A stretch of DNA of 64,000 nucleotides from Enterococcus sp. BWB1-3 (GCF_016745275.1 NZ_JADOEP010000020.1:1-64000), one strand, 5' to 3'; positions 27,360 to 37,196 are shown, numbered from the stretch's first letter. Made by a program: numbers and translations. Notes: generated from the letters alone by a model not told the origin.

Positions 27360-27980
27360 TTAAACCAGTCCTTTCCAGTTTGTCGGCTGGTATACACCCA
27401 GCTGTGCTTTCACATATTTTCCCAACACATCAGTTTCAATATTTACATAATCGCCGCAATTTAATTTCCCTAAATTGGTCTGATCCTTTGAATGAGGAAT
27501 CAAGCTGACGGAAAAACTCGAACTCGTAATCTGTGTAACAGTTAAACTGACACCGTTAACAGCGATAGAACCCTGAGCAATAATTTCTCCATGAAATGAA
27601 TCTGGAAAGTCAAATGTAAGAACAAGCGCATTCTCCTGTACTCTTTTTTCTTTAAGGCGAGTCATGCCGTCTATATGTCCGGTAATCAAATGTCCTTCCA
27701 AACGCCCTTCATATAGGAGTGCCCGTTCCAGATTTACTTCATCATTCACTTTCAAGCGGGAAAAATTTGTCCGCTGATAGGTTTCCGGCATAATATCTAC
27801 GGTAAATTGTTGTTGAGCGATTGAAATTGCAGTTAGACAAACCCCGTTTATGGCCATACTGTCTCCAATTTGATAGTCCCTGAGCAATTCTGCCGAAGCT
27901 TGGCAGGTAAGCTTTACAGTCTGCCCCATATAGCTCATTCGAATAATTTTTCCTTTTTCCTGAATCAACCCTGTAAACAT
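27360..27980 (-). CDS. ribE: Riboflavin synthase alpha subunit
   Basis: This 206-residue enzyme has two homologous lumazine-binding barrels. It starts MFTGLIQEKG as in the family and shows GDSMAINGVCLT in the first repeat and GSIAVNGVSLT in the second. It converts two lumazine molecules to riboflavin and a recycled pyrimidine. The start at 27980 has AAGGAGAG upstream and lies one base after the ribD stop; a longer frame reaching 28016 runs back into ribD. Confidence 0.96.
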   Translation of the reverse strand: MFTGLIQEKGKIIRMSYMGQTVKLTCQASAELLRDYQIGDSMAINGVCLTAISIAQQQFTVDIMPETYQRTNFSRLKVNDEVNLERALLYEGRLEGHLITGHIDGMTRLKEKRVQENALVLTFDFPDSFHGEIIAQGSIAVNGVSLTVTQITSSSFSVSLIPHSKDQTNLGKLNCGDYVNIETDVLGKYVKAQLGVYQPTNWKGLV

Positions 27981-27981
27981 G

Positions 27982-29040
27982 TCACTCTCTCCTTCCGACA
28001 ATTCGAAAATCTTCACCGATTTTTTCTATCTCTGTGAACTTCATTGAAGCTAAATGGCTAGTCTCTCGATTACTTGACATCGCCGGAAGACTATTTCCAC
28101 CCAAGAGAGTCGGTGTCATATAACAAATTATTTCTTCCCAACAATCGCTTGCTAAAAAAGCATCATGGATTATTGCTCCACCTTCTACATAAACAGACTG
28201 AATGGTTCTTTCCTGCAGCGCATGGAGTACTGCTGGAATCGTGACTTTTGATAACGAGACTACTTCTACATGCCCTGGCAATTGTTCGGTGTTTACAACT
28301 GCTTCAGTAAAAATCAGTACGGGTGCTGTTTTATCTTTAAAAATATTAAATTGGGGATGCACTAAAACTCGTCCTCTTCGATCCAGCACAATGCGAACGG
28401 GAGGAAATGGAGACTTGTTTGTTGATAATAAATTGGGATTATCCGTTAAAATCGTTTCACTTCCCACTAAAATTGACTGATAGCTTCCTCTTTCTTCATG
28501 AACCCTTTTTGAAGCCGCTTCCTGCGTTAGCTGTGTTCGTCTTCGGGCAAAAGAAATTTTCCCATCCGCTGACATTGCCTGCTTTAAGGTAACGAACGGC
28601 ATCTGCCTTTCAAAAAAATAATTGTAGTGTTCGTTTAATGAACGAACCTCTTTTTCCAGAATACCTGTAATCACCTGGATTCCCTGTTCTCTTAACTTTT
28701 CCACACCTTTTCCTGAAACCAGCGGATTAGGGTCCAGCTGCCCAATGACTACGCATTTGATTCCTGAGTTGCTGATTATCGCTGTACATGGCGGCTGCTT
28801 TCCATAATGATCACAGGGCTCCAAGGTAACATAGAGTGTTGAATTGAATAATTTTTCGGGAGTTTTACATAAATCAATTGCATTTTTTTCAGCATGCGCT
28901 TGTCCAAATTCGAGATGTGCGCCTTGCGAAATCACTTCATTTCCACTAACGATGACTGAGCCAACTAAAGGGTTTGTATAGGTCTTCCCCTGCCCCTTTT
29001 TTGCTTCCTCAATTGCCAGCTTCATAAACATTTCATGCAA
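27982..29040 (-). CDS. ribD: Bifunctional pyrimidine deaminase/reductase
   Basis: This 352-residue enzyme has an N-terminal deaminase with zinc site AHAEKNAI and TLEPCDHYGKQPPC, and a C-terminal reductase (FVTLKQAMSADGKISF, VLDRRGRV, VYVEGGA). It carries out the second and third steps of riboflavin synthesis. I chose the TTG at 29040, seven bases after AGGAGG; the ATG at 29031 is an alternative. A longer frame to 29241 crosses the riboswitch and is not real coding. Confidence 0.95.
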   Translation of the reverse strand: MHEMFMKLAIEEAKKGQGKTYTNPLVGSVIVSGNEVISQGAHLEFGQAHAEKNAIDLCKTPEKLFNSTLYVTLEPCDHYGKQPPCTAIISNSGIKCVVIGQLDPNPLVSGKGVEKLREQGIQVITGILEKEVRSLNEHYNYFFERQMPFVTLKQAMSADGKISFARRRTQLTQEAASKRVHEERGSYQSILVGSETILTDNPNLLSTNKSPFPPVRIVLDRRGRVLVHPQFNIFKDKTAPVLIFTEAVVNTEQLPGHVEVVSLSKVTIPAVLHALQERTIQSVYVEGGAIIHDAFLASDCWEEIICYMTPTLLGGNSLPAMSSNRETSHLASMKFTEIEKIGEDFRIVGRRE

Positions 29041-29063
29041 AATAATTCCTCCTTTCCAAAACA

Positions 29064-29095
29064 AAACAGCCCCGCACAAATACACAGGGCTGTTA
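29064..29095 (-). terminator. Riboswitch expression-platform terminator
   Basis: On the minus strand, AACAGCCC pairs with GGGCTGTT and is followed by a T-rich tract, between the FMN aptamer and ribD. It fits FMN-controlled transcription termination. Confidence 0.75.
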
Positions 29096-29164
29096 CAAAT
29101 CAAACTCAAAGAAACAATGACAAAAAAAGATACACTTCTCCCGTCAAGTTCTACTAAGTTTTTC

Positions 29165-29288
29165 TTCTCCCATCCAGACTTTAACTGTCGGTTCCAGAAT
29201 TTCACTGGATCAACCGCAAATATGCGGGTCACGGACTTCAAGTATTGCTTGTCACCGTCGGTCGGGAATTACACCCTGCCCCGAAGAA
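29165..29288 (-). promoter_or_regulatory. FMN riboswitch (RFN element)
   Basis: In the minus-strand sense the conserved blocks appear in order: CTTCGGGGCAGGGTG, AATTCCCGACCGACGGT, AGTCCGTGACCC, GTTGATCCAGTGAAATTCTGG, ACCGACAGT and AGTCTGGATGGGAGAA. It directly precedes ribD and, with the terminator at 29064-29095, should switch the rib operon off when FMN is plentiful. Confidence 0.97.
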
Positions 29289-29309
29289 ATCTATTCAATT
29301 AACAGTTTA

Positions 29310-29338
29310 AGAATACAGTTGCAAAAACAGAATGTCAA
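29310..29338 (-). promoter_or_regulatory. Promoter of the rib operon
   Basis: Minus strand TTGACA (29333-29338), 17-base spacer, TATTCT (29310-29315), about 20 bases upstream of the riboswitch. Confidence 0.8.
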
Positions 29339-29487
29339 TCTCTTTCCATACAGCTGATAAATTATTTACAGCAAATAGGTGCCTTCCAATCTTAGGAAAG
29401 TAAGTCAATTACAAGATGAGATTTCTTTCCCAAACATCTTATACGATTTAGCTGCTGAAAGCACCCATCCTTTTATACCAGTCGGCT

Positions 29488-30435
29488 TTACCTCAATGCC
29501 GGATCTTCCAGTATACTGTCCTGCATGTTTTTTAAGGTTTGGATGGAATGCTGCATGCTCTTCTTCTCGTCCTCATCAAGAGGCGTCTCAATAATTTCCC
29601 GAATGCCTTCTCTGTTTATAACCGCATTGGAGCCAATACAAACATCTTCACTGTTGTATTGTCCTTCCAAATGAACAGAAACCGGCAGCACCGAATTTTC
29701 ATCCTGCAGAATCGCCTGAGTAATTCGTGCCAGAGCAATTGCTATTCCATAATGCGTAGAGCCTTTATAATTGATAATTTCATAGGCAGCGTTTTTGACA
29801 TTTTCTGACAGCTTCAAAAGATCCTCCTGTGAAAACTCTGGATGCTGATCCAGCCATTCTGTAATTTTCAACCCTCCGATATTGCCATGCGACCAGACAG
29901 GAAATTGTGTGTCTCCATGCTCTCCCAAAATGTAAATATTCACATCTCTTGGATCTATCTGAAATTTTTCGCCTACCGCACTTCTGAGTCTTGCACTGTC
30001 CAAAGACGTGCCAGAACCAATTACTTTTTTTGGAGGAAATCCAGTCAGCTCTTTTACATAATGCGTCAAAACATCCACCGGGTTGCTGGCAATCAGAAAT
30101 ATTCCATTAAACCCCTCCCGAATAACAGCTTCGACAATGGACTTCATAATAGCGGCATTCCGTTTCACCAGATCTAGTCTGGTTTCATTTTCTTTTTGAG
30201 CAGCTCCGGCTGTGATCACGATCATATCCGCATCAGAACAATCTGCGTAAGTCGCAGAATAGATATTTTTTGGTCCGACATAAGCCAGTCCGTGAGTAAG
30301 ATCCTGTACATCACCGGCGACTTTGTTCGCATCCAAATCAATAATCCCCACATCACTTCCTACCCCTTGGGCCATCAAAGCAAAGCTGTAGCTTGAACCG
30401 ACATCTCCATTACCGATTACAATAATTTTATTCAT
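29488..30435 (-). CDS. ldh: L-lactate dehydrogenase
   Basis: This 315-residue NAD-dependent enzyme has the Rossmann motif GNGDVGSS near the N-terminus, the substrate-loop arginine in ETRLDLVKRN, SNPVDVLT, and GEHGDTQFPVWS with catalytic His about 177. It reduces pyruvate to lactate. Length is standard. It is monocistronic, with AGGAAGGTG before the ATG. Enterococci often carry two ldh genes; which paralogue this is cannot be decided here. Confidence 0.93.
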   Translation of the reverse strand: MNKIIVIGNGDVGSSYSFALMAQGVGSDVGIIDLDANKVAGDVQDLTHGLAYVGPKNIYSATYADCSDADMIVITAGAAQKENETRLDLVKRNAAIMKSIVEAVIREGFNGIFLIASNPVDVLTHYVKELTGFPPKKVIGSGTSLDSARLRSAVGEKFQIDPRDVNIYILGEHGDTQFPVWSHGNIGGLKITEWLDQHPEFSQEDLLKLSENVKNAAYEIINYKGSTHYGIAIALARITQAILQDENSVLPVSVHLEGQYNSEDVCIGSNAVINREGIREIIETPLDEDEKKSMQHSIQTLKNMQDSILEDPALR

Positions 30436-30507
30436 ACTCGTTCACCTTCCTGTCTAATAAATATGTTGATTTCAGCAATTATACACTAGGCTTATCTGTT
30501 TGCTGCC

Positions 30508-32040
30508 TCAAAGAATCGGCACAAACAACGCACTGATTTTTTCCTTACATTTTTCAAGCAGCGTTCTCTTTGCCTGCATGGCTTCATTCACTTGACCGGA
30601 ATTGCTCAGATCAGCAGCAAACTGGTCAGTCAACTCCTCAATCGCCGGTGAAGGACCATAAATAAAGAGTGACAGTTCATGATTAAGATAAAAACTGCGG
30701 ATGTCAAAATTCGTCGAGCCAACTGTTGCTGCATGATCATCAATAATCATATATTTACAGTGAATAAAAGAAGAGCGGTCATAGGCATACACTTCTATCC
30801 CTGCTGAAAGCAGCTCGTCAATAAACGAATTTGTTCCATGATACGAAATCCCACGATCCCCTTTTCCGGGAATGATCAGCTGGACCTTTACACCGCAGCG
30901 CGCTGCCCGTCTTAAAGCGCCCAATGTTTCTTCATCCGGAACAAAATAAGGCATGGCAATTTTGATGGAAACAGCAGCCTTACTGATCAGATCGACAAAT
31001 GAATCTTTAATGACCCGCTCCTTGTCATACGGTCCGCCGTAAATAACCTGAACAATTTCAGAATCTATTGCTGCAGTTTCATTCTCCACTAATGGAAAAT
31101 AGCGTTTATCATTAACCAGAAAATGAGATAGAGTATACTGCCCTTTATCCAAAAACAGCCAGTCATAAATAAAGCATTCCTGTACCTCAATGACTGAGGG
31201 TCCTTGTAAACGAATATTGGTATCTCTCCAGTAGACAAATTTTTCCCCTCGCCCGCTGTATTCATTTCCTATATTCATTCCACCGACATGAGCGATTTCT
31301 CCATCAATAATAACCATTTTTCTATGATTACGCCAGTTGGCTTTGTTACTCAACCAGGGAGAATTCAACAGGTCATAGGTTCGCACTTCAATCCCCTGAC
31401 TGCGCAGCTCCTCCAACAGCTGATTCGGAAAAGCAATGGAACCCAGACTGTCATACATAAAACGAATCTTGACTCCCTCTTTTGCCTTTTCTATCAGCGC
31501 ATGAACCAATTCTGTCCCCGTCTCATCCCCTTTAATAATGAAATAAAAAACGTGGATATGGTCTTGGGCCTGCCCGATATCTTTCAATAAAGAGGCAAAT
31601 GCTTCTTTTCCTTCACTCAAGATGTTCACATAATTCCCATTTGTTGGATATTTAGAGGAAAGATGAAAAATATCCTCCGACAGAGGATGTTCATTTTGAA
31701 TAATCTCGGGATATTTTTGCAAATGCTCCGACACAAAGTCCTGCAGCTTTTGCTCATCCTCTATCTGTTTCTTTGGCAGCCTGCGCTGATGCGGTTCCTT
31801 TCCCAACAGAAAATATAAAATGATGCCAATCAGAGGCAGGAAGAGGAGTGTCAGTATCCAGGCGAATTTGGAAGCAGCATTCCTCTGATCGAAGAACACC
31901 AGCTGACCACAAACCAGAATTGCGAAAAGCTCAACTATACCAAGAATAAAACTGAAACTGCTAAAAAAAACAGCCAGCAGAACTACTGCAAGAATCAGCA
32001 GGATCAGAAGAATTTTATATTGTTGTAGTTTGCTTTTCAT
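30508..32040 (-). CDS. cls: Cardiolipin synthase
   Basis: This 510-residue enzyme has two N-terminal membrane helices (about 8-58) and two phospholipase-D HKD motifs, HRKMVIIDGEIAHVGGMN (about 240) and HCKYMIIDDHAATVGSTN (about 424). It joins two phosphatidylglycerol molecules into cardiolipin at the membrane. Its ATG overlaps the stop of a short upstream gene by four bases. The shared promoter lies at 32412-32440. Confidence 0.94.
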   Translation of the reverse strand: MKSKLQQYKILLILLILAVVLLAVFFSSFSFILGIVELFAILVCGQLVFFDQRNAASKFAWILTLLFLPLIGIILYFLLGKEPHQRRLPKKQIEDEQKLQDFVSEHLQKYPEIIQNEHPLSEDIFHLSSKYPTNGNYVNILSEGKEAFASLLKDIGQAQDHIHVFYFIIKGDETGTELVHALIEKAKEGVKIRFMYDSLGSIAFPNQLLEELRSQGIEVRTYDLLNSPWLSNKANWRNHRKMVIIDGEIAHVGGMNIGNEYSGRGEKFVYWRDTNIRLQGPSVIEVQECFIYDWLFLDKGQYTLSHFLVNDKRYFPLVENETAAIDSEIVQVIYGGPYDKERVIKDSFVDLISKAAVSIKIAMPYFVPDEETLGALRRAARCGVKVQLIIPGKGDRGISYHGTNSFIDELLSAGIEVYAYDRSSFIHCKYMIIDDHAATVGSTNFDIRSFYLNHELSLFIYGPSPAIEELTDQFAADLSNSGQVNEAMQAKRTLLEKCKEKISALFVPIL

Positions 32041-32240
32041 GGTCTCTCTCCCCGTTTATGATTTGATTTAGTGGAATAGTTTTTTTGCAGTAGTACTCTT
32101 CTTATCGTTTCCGTCCGACTGAGTACCGCATTAATGAACTCGCATAGTCTGTCTTTTTGTCGAGAATTGCACCTTCCCCTGACAGCTTTATGGTATGAGT
32201 TCAGCTTTGGTTCTATATTTATTTCTTTGGAATTACTCAT
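32037..32240 (-). CDS. Small basic protein coupled to cls
   Basis: This 67-residue, Arg/Lys/Ser-rich protein starts MSNSKEINIEPKL with AGGTAGG upstream; a longer frame to 32300 starts inside the leader. Its stop overlaps the cls start (ATGA), so it may serve as a translational coupler. No family is recognised and no membrane segment is seen. It could be a genuine small protein or a leader ORF. Confidence 0.45.
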   Translation of the reverse strand: MSNSKEINIEPKLNSYHKAVRGRCNSRQKDRLCEFINAVLSRTETIRRVLLQKNYSTKSNHKRGERP

Positions 32241-32280
32241 GATAATCCTACCTGTCATACCGTTCTTATTCCCTGCTTCG

Positions 32281-32411
32281 AAATAAACTATAACAAACAA
32301 AGCATCTATTTTGAGAGCAATCTTTTCATAAAGGACTGAAGAAAACTGTCTGCTCTTTTAGCTGTTTTTCTAAGATAACAACAAAAACTGCACCCAGCTG
32401 TCACTGAGTTG
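32281..32411 (-). promoter_or_regulatory. cls-operon leader, paralogous to the M20-operon leader
   Basis: In the transcript sense it carries TTCAGTCCTTTATGAAAA and TTTGTTTGTTATAGTTTAT, which match the leader at 8996-9131 in order and approximate spacing. The central part differs between the two copies. Confidence 0.55.
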
Positions 32412-32440
32412 AGTATAGTCTGTCGTAAAAATGCAGTCAA
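32412..32440 (-). promoter_or_regulatory. Sigma-A-type promoter of the small-protein/cls operon
   Basis: Minus strand TTGACT (32435-32440), 17-base spacer, TATACT (32412-32417). Sequence around it (GAGTTGAGTATA on the plus strand) matches the M20-operon promoter. Confidence 0.75.
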
Positions 32441-32939
32441 AAAATTTGATTTTTTTGTATATACTTAATTAAATAGTTCCTTTACTAGTTAGTGTTGTGG
32501 TGATTCTATTCTAGCGGAAAAGTTGTGTATCTTCTTTGTTTTTTTATAAAAAATTGGAACCGATAGAATTTTCTCTATCAGTCCCCAAAATTATAGCGCC
32601 TCTTTTTACCGAATAATTTCTTCTATATTCTTTGGCATCACCGGGTTTGCTTAACCAAAACTTTTATAGCTCCTTTAACATTGAAAAAAAATCTTTCCGA
32701 TTTTTATTTTCGGAAAGATTTTTTTCTTTGGTTACCCCAGCCCATAAGGAAATTTAAAAATATGCTTACTAAGTACAGAAGTCAGCTTTAGCTAAAAAGT
32801 CTCTTTATATATAGAGATAGAACGCTTACTGATATTCAAACACAGAGAACATAATTATAAAGAGAATATTTTCCTGATAATACCAGGGGAACCAGTTTGA
32901 TCTGGCGGTTATTGAACAAAGATTTACTTTATTGAATCA
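32441..32939. other. Intergenic with terminator
   Basis: It contains the terminator at 32684-32726 and a small hairpin (GATAGAATTTTCTCTATC, about 32570). No gene is visible. Confidence 0.5.
32684..32726 (-). terminator. Bidirectional intrinsic terminator
   Basis: AAAAAAATCTTTCCGA pairs with TCGGAAAGATTTTTTT (15-16 bp) around a short T-rich loop. It sits downstream of maeE on the minus strand. Confidence 0.8.
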
Positions 32940-34100
32940 TCATTTTATAGCCTCAACAACTGATTTAGCAACAATTTTTGCTACACCAGCTTCAAAAGCA
33001 TCTGGTATAATATTGGTAGTAGTCAGTTCATTTTCAGGAATTAAACTAGCAATACCTAAGGCAGCAGCAATCTGCATTTCTTCGGTAATTCTAGTTGCCT
33101 GTGCATCCAGCGCACCTCTGAAAATCCCTGGGAAAGCCAAAACATTATTGATTTGATTCGGGAAATCACTACGACCTGTACCAACAATATAGGCACCCGC
33201 TGCTAAAGCTTCATCAGGAAAAATTTCTGGTACTGGGTTTGCCATTGCAAAGATAACAGGCTTATCCGCCATCTTCTGAATCCATTCTGGCTTTAGAGCC
33301 CCCGGCGCAGAGACACCGACAAAGATGTCTGCATCAACCAAAGCATCTTCCAATGTACCAGAAACTTTATCTCTATTTGTCACTTTTGCAATTTCAGCGT
33401 GATGCGGCGGCAAACTTGCACAATCATCTTCATTGATAATGCCAATTTTATCAACAATTATAATATTTTTTGCACCGGCTGCCAGAAATTTCTTTGCAAC
33501 AGAAAGTCCGGCAGAGCCGCCGCCATTGATCACAATTTTAACTTTATCTAATGTTTTATTGATTAACTTCAAGCTGTTATAAACTGCTGCTAAAACCACA
33601 ATTGCTGTTCCATGTTGATCATCATGGAAAACAGGGATATCACATTCTTCAATTAATCGTTTTTCGATTTCAAAACATCTGGGTGCACTAATATCTTCTA
33701 AGTTGATTCCTCCAAAGGTCGGTGAAATAGCTTTTACAATTTGAATAATTTCTTCTGTATCTTGCGTATCCAATACAATGGGTATAGCATCGACATCTGC
33801 AAATTGTTTAAACAGAGCTGCTTTCCCTTCCATAACAGGCATTGCTGCTTCTGCGCCAATATTTCCTAAGCCTAAAACAGCAGAGCCGTCACTAACTACA
33901 GCAACCATATTTTTCTTAATTGTTAGCTCATGTGCCAATGCCTTGTTATCTGCAATCGCTGAAGAAACAGCTGCAACACCTGGAGTATACGCAACACTCA
34001 AATCGTGGCGATTGTTAATCTCAACTTTAGAAACAACAGATAATTTCCCGCCGTATTTCCTTGCTTGTTCTAATGCTAATTCTTTTACATCTTTCTTCAT
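32940..34100 (-). CDS. maeE: NAD-dependent malic enzyme (malate to pyruvate)
   Basis: This 386-residue short bacterial malic enzyme has the N-terminal VAYTPGVAAVSSAI and SDGSAVLGLGNIG, the metal-binding INLEDISAPRCFEIE and FHDDQHGTAIVV, the dinucleotide fold GGGSAGLSVAK, and FAMANPVPEIFP. It decarboxylates L-malate to pyruvate and NADH in the cytoplasm. The start at 34100 has GGAGG eight bases upstream. It follows maeP by about 50 bases, forming the malate-uptake and oxidation operon known from enterococci and lactobacilli. Confidence 0.93.
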   Translation of the reverse strand: MKKDVKELALEQARKYGGKLSVVSKVEINNRHDLSVAYTPGVAAVSSAIADNKALAHELTIKKNMVAVVSDGSAVLGLGNIGAEAAMPVMEGKAALFKQFADVDAIPIVLDTQDTEEIIQIVKAISPTFGGINLEDISAPRCFEIEKRLIEECDIPVFHDDQHGTAIVVLAAVYNSLKLINKTLDKVKIVINGGGSAGLSVAKKFLAAGAKNIIIVDKIGIINEDDCASLPPHHAEIAKVTNRDKVSGTLEDALVDADIFVGVSAPGALKPEWIQKMADKPVIFAMANPVPEIFPDEALAAGAYIVGTGRSDFPNQINNVLAFPGIFRGALDAQATRITEEMQIAAALGIASLIPENELTTTNIIPDAFEAGVAKIVAKSVVEAIK

Positions 34101-34149
34101 TGTTATTTCCTCCATAACTAAATTAGGGTTTGTCTGAATACTTTAGATT

Positions 34150-35520
34150 TTAGAAAATCATTCTTAAAATAGCCGTCATGGTTATCACCGTGATAGCACC
34201 GCCTAAACGTGTGGCTACTTGAGCAAAGGGCATCAAGTTCATACGATCAGTAGCACTTAAAATTGCAACGTCGCCAGTTCCTCCCATACCACTTTGGCAG
34301 GCTGATACAATCCCTGCTTCGACAGGATTCATATTCATAAAACGAGAGATGAAGAAACCAGTTGCAATTACAGTAAAAACAACGCTGATAACAACAATAA
34401 AATACTGCCATGTTAGTGTTCCAACTACATCTTTTAAAGGAATATACAGTAAACCTAAGCCTGCCATCAGCGGAAAGGTAAAGTTGCCGGAAATAAATTT
34501 GTATAATTGTTTTGAACCTGTCTGTGTTTCCTTAGGAACGATGTTTACATATTTTAAGAAAGCTGCAACAAGTATCATCAAAACAGGTCCAGGAAATCCA
34601 GTTAAATGCTGCAGCAAGTTCCCTGTAATGAATAATGCACATGCAACTAGGACCCCAGCACCCATTAATTTTATATCAAATGGGCTTTTATCTTCTTTCA
34701 ATGCATCTGCCATGTCATCATTGTCGGATATTTTTACCAGTTGACCCTTACCAGAATATTTAGGATATTTTTCACCAAACCGAGAAAGTAATGCTGAACA
34801 TACGATAGCAAAAAAATTACCGATAATTGTTGCAGGAATCAGTTGCGCAACTAATTGCTCGCTGCCTGTGCCTGTAATTGCACTGTATCCTAAGGAAAGT
34901 GGTAAAATCCCTTCACCAATTCCTCCTGCCAAAACTGGAGTTACGATAAAGAAGAGTGTATGTTTCCAATCCATTCCCAGCAGCAAACCTACAGCAGTTC
35001 CCACTCCCATTGCACAAATCATACCAACCATCATTGGAATAATCATTTTCATAAGTCCTTGAACTAAGATTTTTCGATTCATTCCTAAGATACTTCCACA
35101 AACGAGACAAGCTATATAAAAATATAAAAAGTTGGCTTGCTTCATAAGTATATCTGCTGAATCCAGCACATTTTGATTAATTAGATTAAAGAAAACTAAA
35201 ATAGAAGGAACTAGTAAAGATAAAATTGCCGGCCCGCCAAAATGTTTTAAAACAGGAAGATTTGCTCCAATTGTCCCTAATAGCCACCCCATGGTTAATA
35301 TAACAGCAAAGCCGCCAAGCATGTTTACTGGTAATTGCTGCAAGTAACCTGTAATCATAATAACTGCAGCCAACACTATATAGACTGGCAGAGGAGTAGA
35401 ACCAACTCGGATTTTCATCCACCTCTCTAAAATAGCATTTCCTTTTTCTGCTGGCTGATTTGTTACAGTAGCTTTTTTTTCTGTTTGCTGATTTGTTTTT
35501 GACCATTCACGCTTTTCCAT
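34150..35520 (-). CDS. maeP: Malate permease, 2-hydroxycarboxylate transporter family
   Basis: This 456-residue carrier has about 11 membrane segments and a hydrophilic N-terminal tail of about 40 residues. It carries the two GGxG signature loops of the family, GGIGEGILPL (about 204-213) and SGMGGTGDVAI (about 417-427). Members import malate or citrate with H+ or Na+. The neighbouring malic enzyme and MaeKR system identify malate as the substrate. An AGGAGGG site precedes the ATG. Confidence 0.92.
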   Translation of the reverse strand: MEKREWSKTNQQTEKKATVTNQPAEKGNAILERWMKIRVGSTPLPVYIVLAAVIMITGYLQQLPVNMLGGFAVILTMGWLLGTIGANLPVLKHFGGPAILSLLVPSILVFFNLINQNVLDSADILMKQANFLYFYIACLVCGSILGMNRKILVQGLMKMIIPMMVGMICAMGVGTAVGLLLGMDWKHTLFFIVTPVLAGGIGEGILPLSLGYSAITGTGSEQLVAQLIPATIIGNFFAIVCSALLSRFGEKYPKYSGKGQLVKISDNDDMADALKEDKSPFDIKLMGAGVLVACALFITGNLLQHLTGFPGPVLMILVAAFLKYVNIVPKETQTGSKQLYKFISGNFTFPLMAGLGLLYIPLKDVVGTLTWQYFIVVISVVFTVIATGFFISRFMNMNPVEAGIVSACQSGMGGTGDVAILSATDRMNLMPFAQVATRLGGAITVITMTAILRMIF

Positions 35521-35666
35521 AAATTTCCCTCCTGATTTATTTGTATCTTTAGTATAGTCATGATATTTCAGGTAATGAAGCTTATTTAACTAATTTAAGT
35601 AGTTCAACTAATTTAAGGAAATGGTCGGGAAAAAGACTATGGTATAATTTCCATGGAGGGATCATC
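35521..35666. promoter_or_regulatory. maeP/maeK divergent promoter with direct repeats
   Basis: The 12-base word AACTAATTTAAG occurs at 35588-35599 and again at 35606-35617, an 18-base period, and resembles the AT-rich direct repeats bound by MaeR-type regulators. A TATACT -10 box for maeP is present on the minus strand near 35555-35562. Confidence 0.55.
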
Positions 35667-37196
35667 ATGAAAAAGAGCATTAGCTTATGGCTGCTACTAT
35701 CGATTATCTTTATTGTTACCTTATTAACAACAAACACCATTCTTTACGGATTAATATTAAAGGAAAATACTGATCGGGTACAAAAAGAAGAAGAGCAATT
35801 GTTGCTTTCTGTAGGTAAGCAAGTTGCTTTAGAACCAGAAATTAAAAGCGCTTTACTAATAAATGAATCCTCGGATGCACTTGAACAATATACATTAGAT
35901 ATAGCTGAAATCTATAATTTTGATTTTGTTGTCATTATGAATATGGAGGGGATTCGTTTAACCCATCCCAGTATAAGTAAAATCGGGCAGCCCTTTGAAG
36001 GTGGGGATGAAACAACAGCAATGTCAGGGAAAGAACATATCTCTATCAGCAAGGGAACATTAGGTGACTCATTAAGAGGATTTGTACCAATCTTTGAGGA
36101 TTCCAAGCAAATTGGCGTTGTGGCTTTAGGAATTAAACTGACTTCTTTAGATACCTTAATTAAAGCTTCCAGAGAACGCTATGCTTTTTCTCTTATCATC
36201 AGTGTTGGAATTGCTTTGTTCACATCTACCTTAGTTGCTTATTATTTGAAACGCCAATTATTAAACTTAGAACCTAAGGAAATCACAAAACTTTTAGAAG
36301 AGAGAAATGCGATGCTTAATGAAACGAAAGATGTAGTTGTTGTAATCGATAGATTAGGTAAAATCACTTTGGCAAACACAGCCGCAAAAGAGTTCTATCT
36401 TCAATTGGGCGGAAACAGCGATTCTTTAGAAGGACAATTAGTGGATGCCTTAATACAGGATAAAGCTCAGCTGAACTTTACGCGTAATGCCGAGCAATTA
36501 TATCGGCAAAATGGCCAAGATTATCTTTTTTATATAGCACCAATATTAGTGAGAAAACAAGCAGTAGGTTCCATTATCTTTCTTAGAGATGCAACCGAAT
36601 CTCTTTTCGTTATGGATCAGCTGGCAAGTACCACTTCCTATGTATCAGCGTTACAAAATCAATCCCATGAGTTTATGAATAAGCTTCATGTTATTTATGG
36701 TTTAGTAGATTTAGCAGCTTACAATGAATTAAAAATTTATCTTAATGACATTTTAAATCCAGAAGAAACGTTTACAAACAGTCTTTCCATTTTGGTAAAA
36801 AATCCTATGATCGCTGTTTTTTTAGTTGGTGAACAAGAGAAGTTTTCAAAATATGGGATAGATTTAGCAATTGAACTTTTCTCTGAATTACCTGATTATC
36901 TGGATCAAAAAAAGACAATTACAATCATTAGCTTATACCGCTATATCCATCATGTTTTATTGCAGCAGGAATTACCTGAAAAACTGCCAGTAACCATTGA
37001 CTGTACAAGTAATTTATTGACTTCAAGCTACATTTTAACCGATAGTACTATAAACACTGATAAATTATCTGTCTTTTTCCAAGAAAATTATTTTAAAGAG
37101 CTACTCAAAGATGCTGAAGGAACATTTACGATTGAAACCCAATCATCGGGAACGATTTTGATTTTAAAAACCAGCTATGAAGGAGGAGCAATATGA
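35667..37196 (+). CDS. maeK: MaeK, CitA/DcuS-type sensor histidine kinase
   Basis: This 509-residue kinase has a membrane helix at about 8-28 and an extracytoplasmic PAS-like sensor (about 30-170) with the NMEGIRLTHPSISKIGQPF carboxylate-binding pattern. A second helix (about 173-193), a cytoplasmic PAS and a phospho-acceptor His in QSHEFMNKLHVIYGL (about 335) follow. The C-terminal ATPase part is weakly conserved. It should sense extracellular malate and signal to MaeR, whose start overlaps its stop by four bases. Confidence 0.88.
   Translation: MKKSISLWLLLSIIFIVTLLTTNTILYGLILKENTDRVQKEEEQLLLSVGKQVALEPEIKSALLINESSDALEQYTLDIAEIYNFDFVVIMNMEGIRLTHPSISKIGQPFEGGDETTAMSGKEHISISKGTLGDSLRGFVPIFEDSKQIGVVALGIKLTSLDTLIKASRERYAFSLIISVGIALFTSTLVAYYLKRQLLNLEPKEITKLLEERNAMLNETKDVVVVIDRLGKITLANTAAKEFYLQLGGNSDSLEGQLVDALIQDKAQLNFTRNAEQLYRQNGQDYLFYIAPILVRKQAVGSIIFLRDATESLFVMDQLASTTSYVSALQNQSHEFMNKLHVIYGLVDLAAYNELKIYLNDILNPEETFTNSLSILVKNPMIAVFLVGEQEKFSKYGIDLAIELFSELPDYLDQKKTITIISLYRYIHHVLLQQELPEKLPVTIDCTSNLLTSSYILTDSTINTDKLSVFFQENYFKELLKDAEGTFTIETQSSGTILILKTSYEGGAI

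Noticed and set aside
29041-29241. N-terminal extension of ribD
   Set aside because: The open frame runs through the terminator and FMN aptamer. The TTG at 29040 behind AGGAGG fits the family start.
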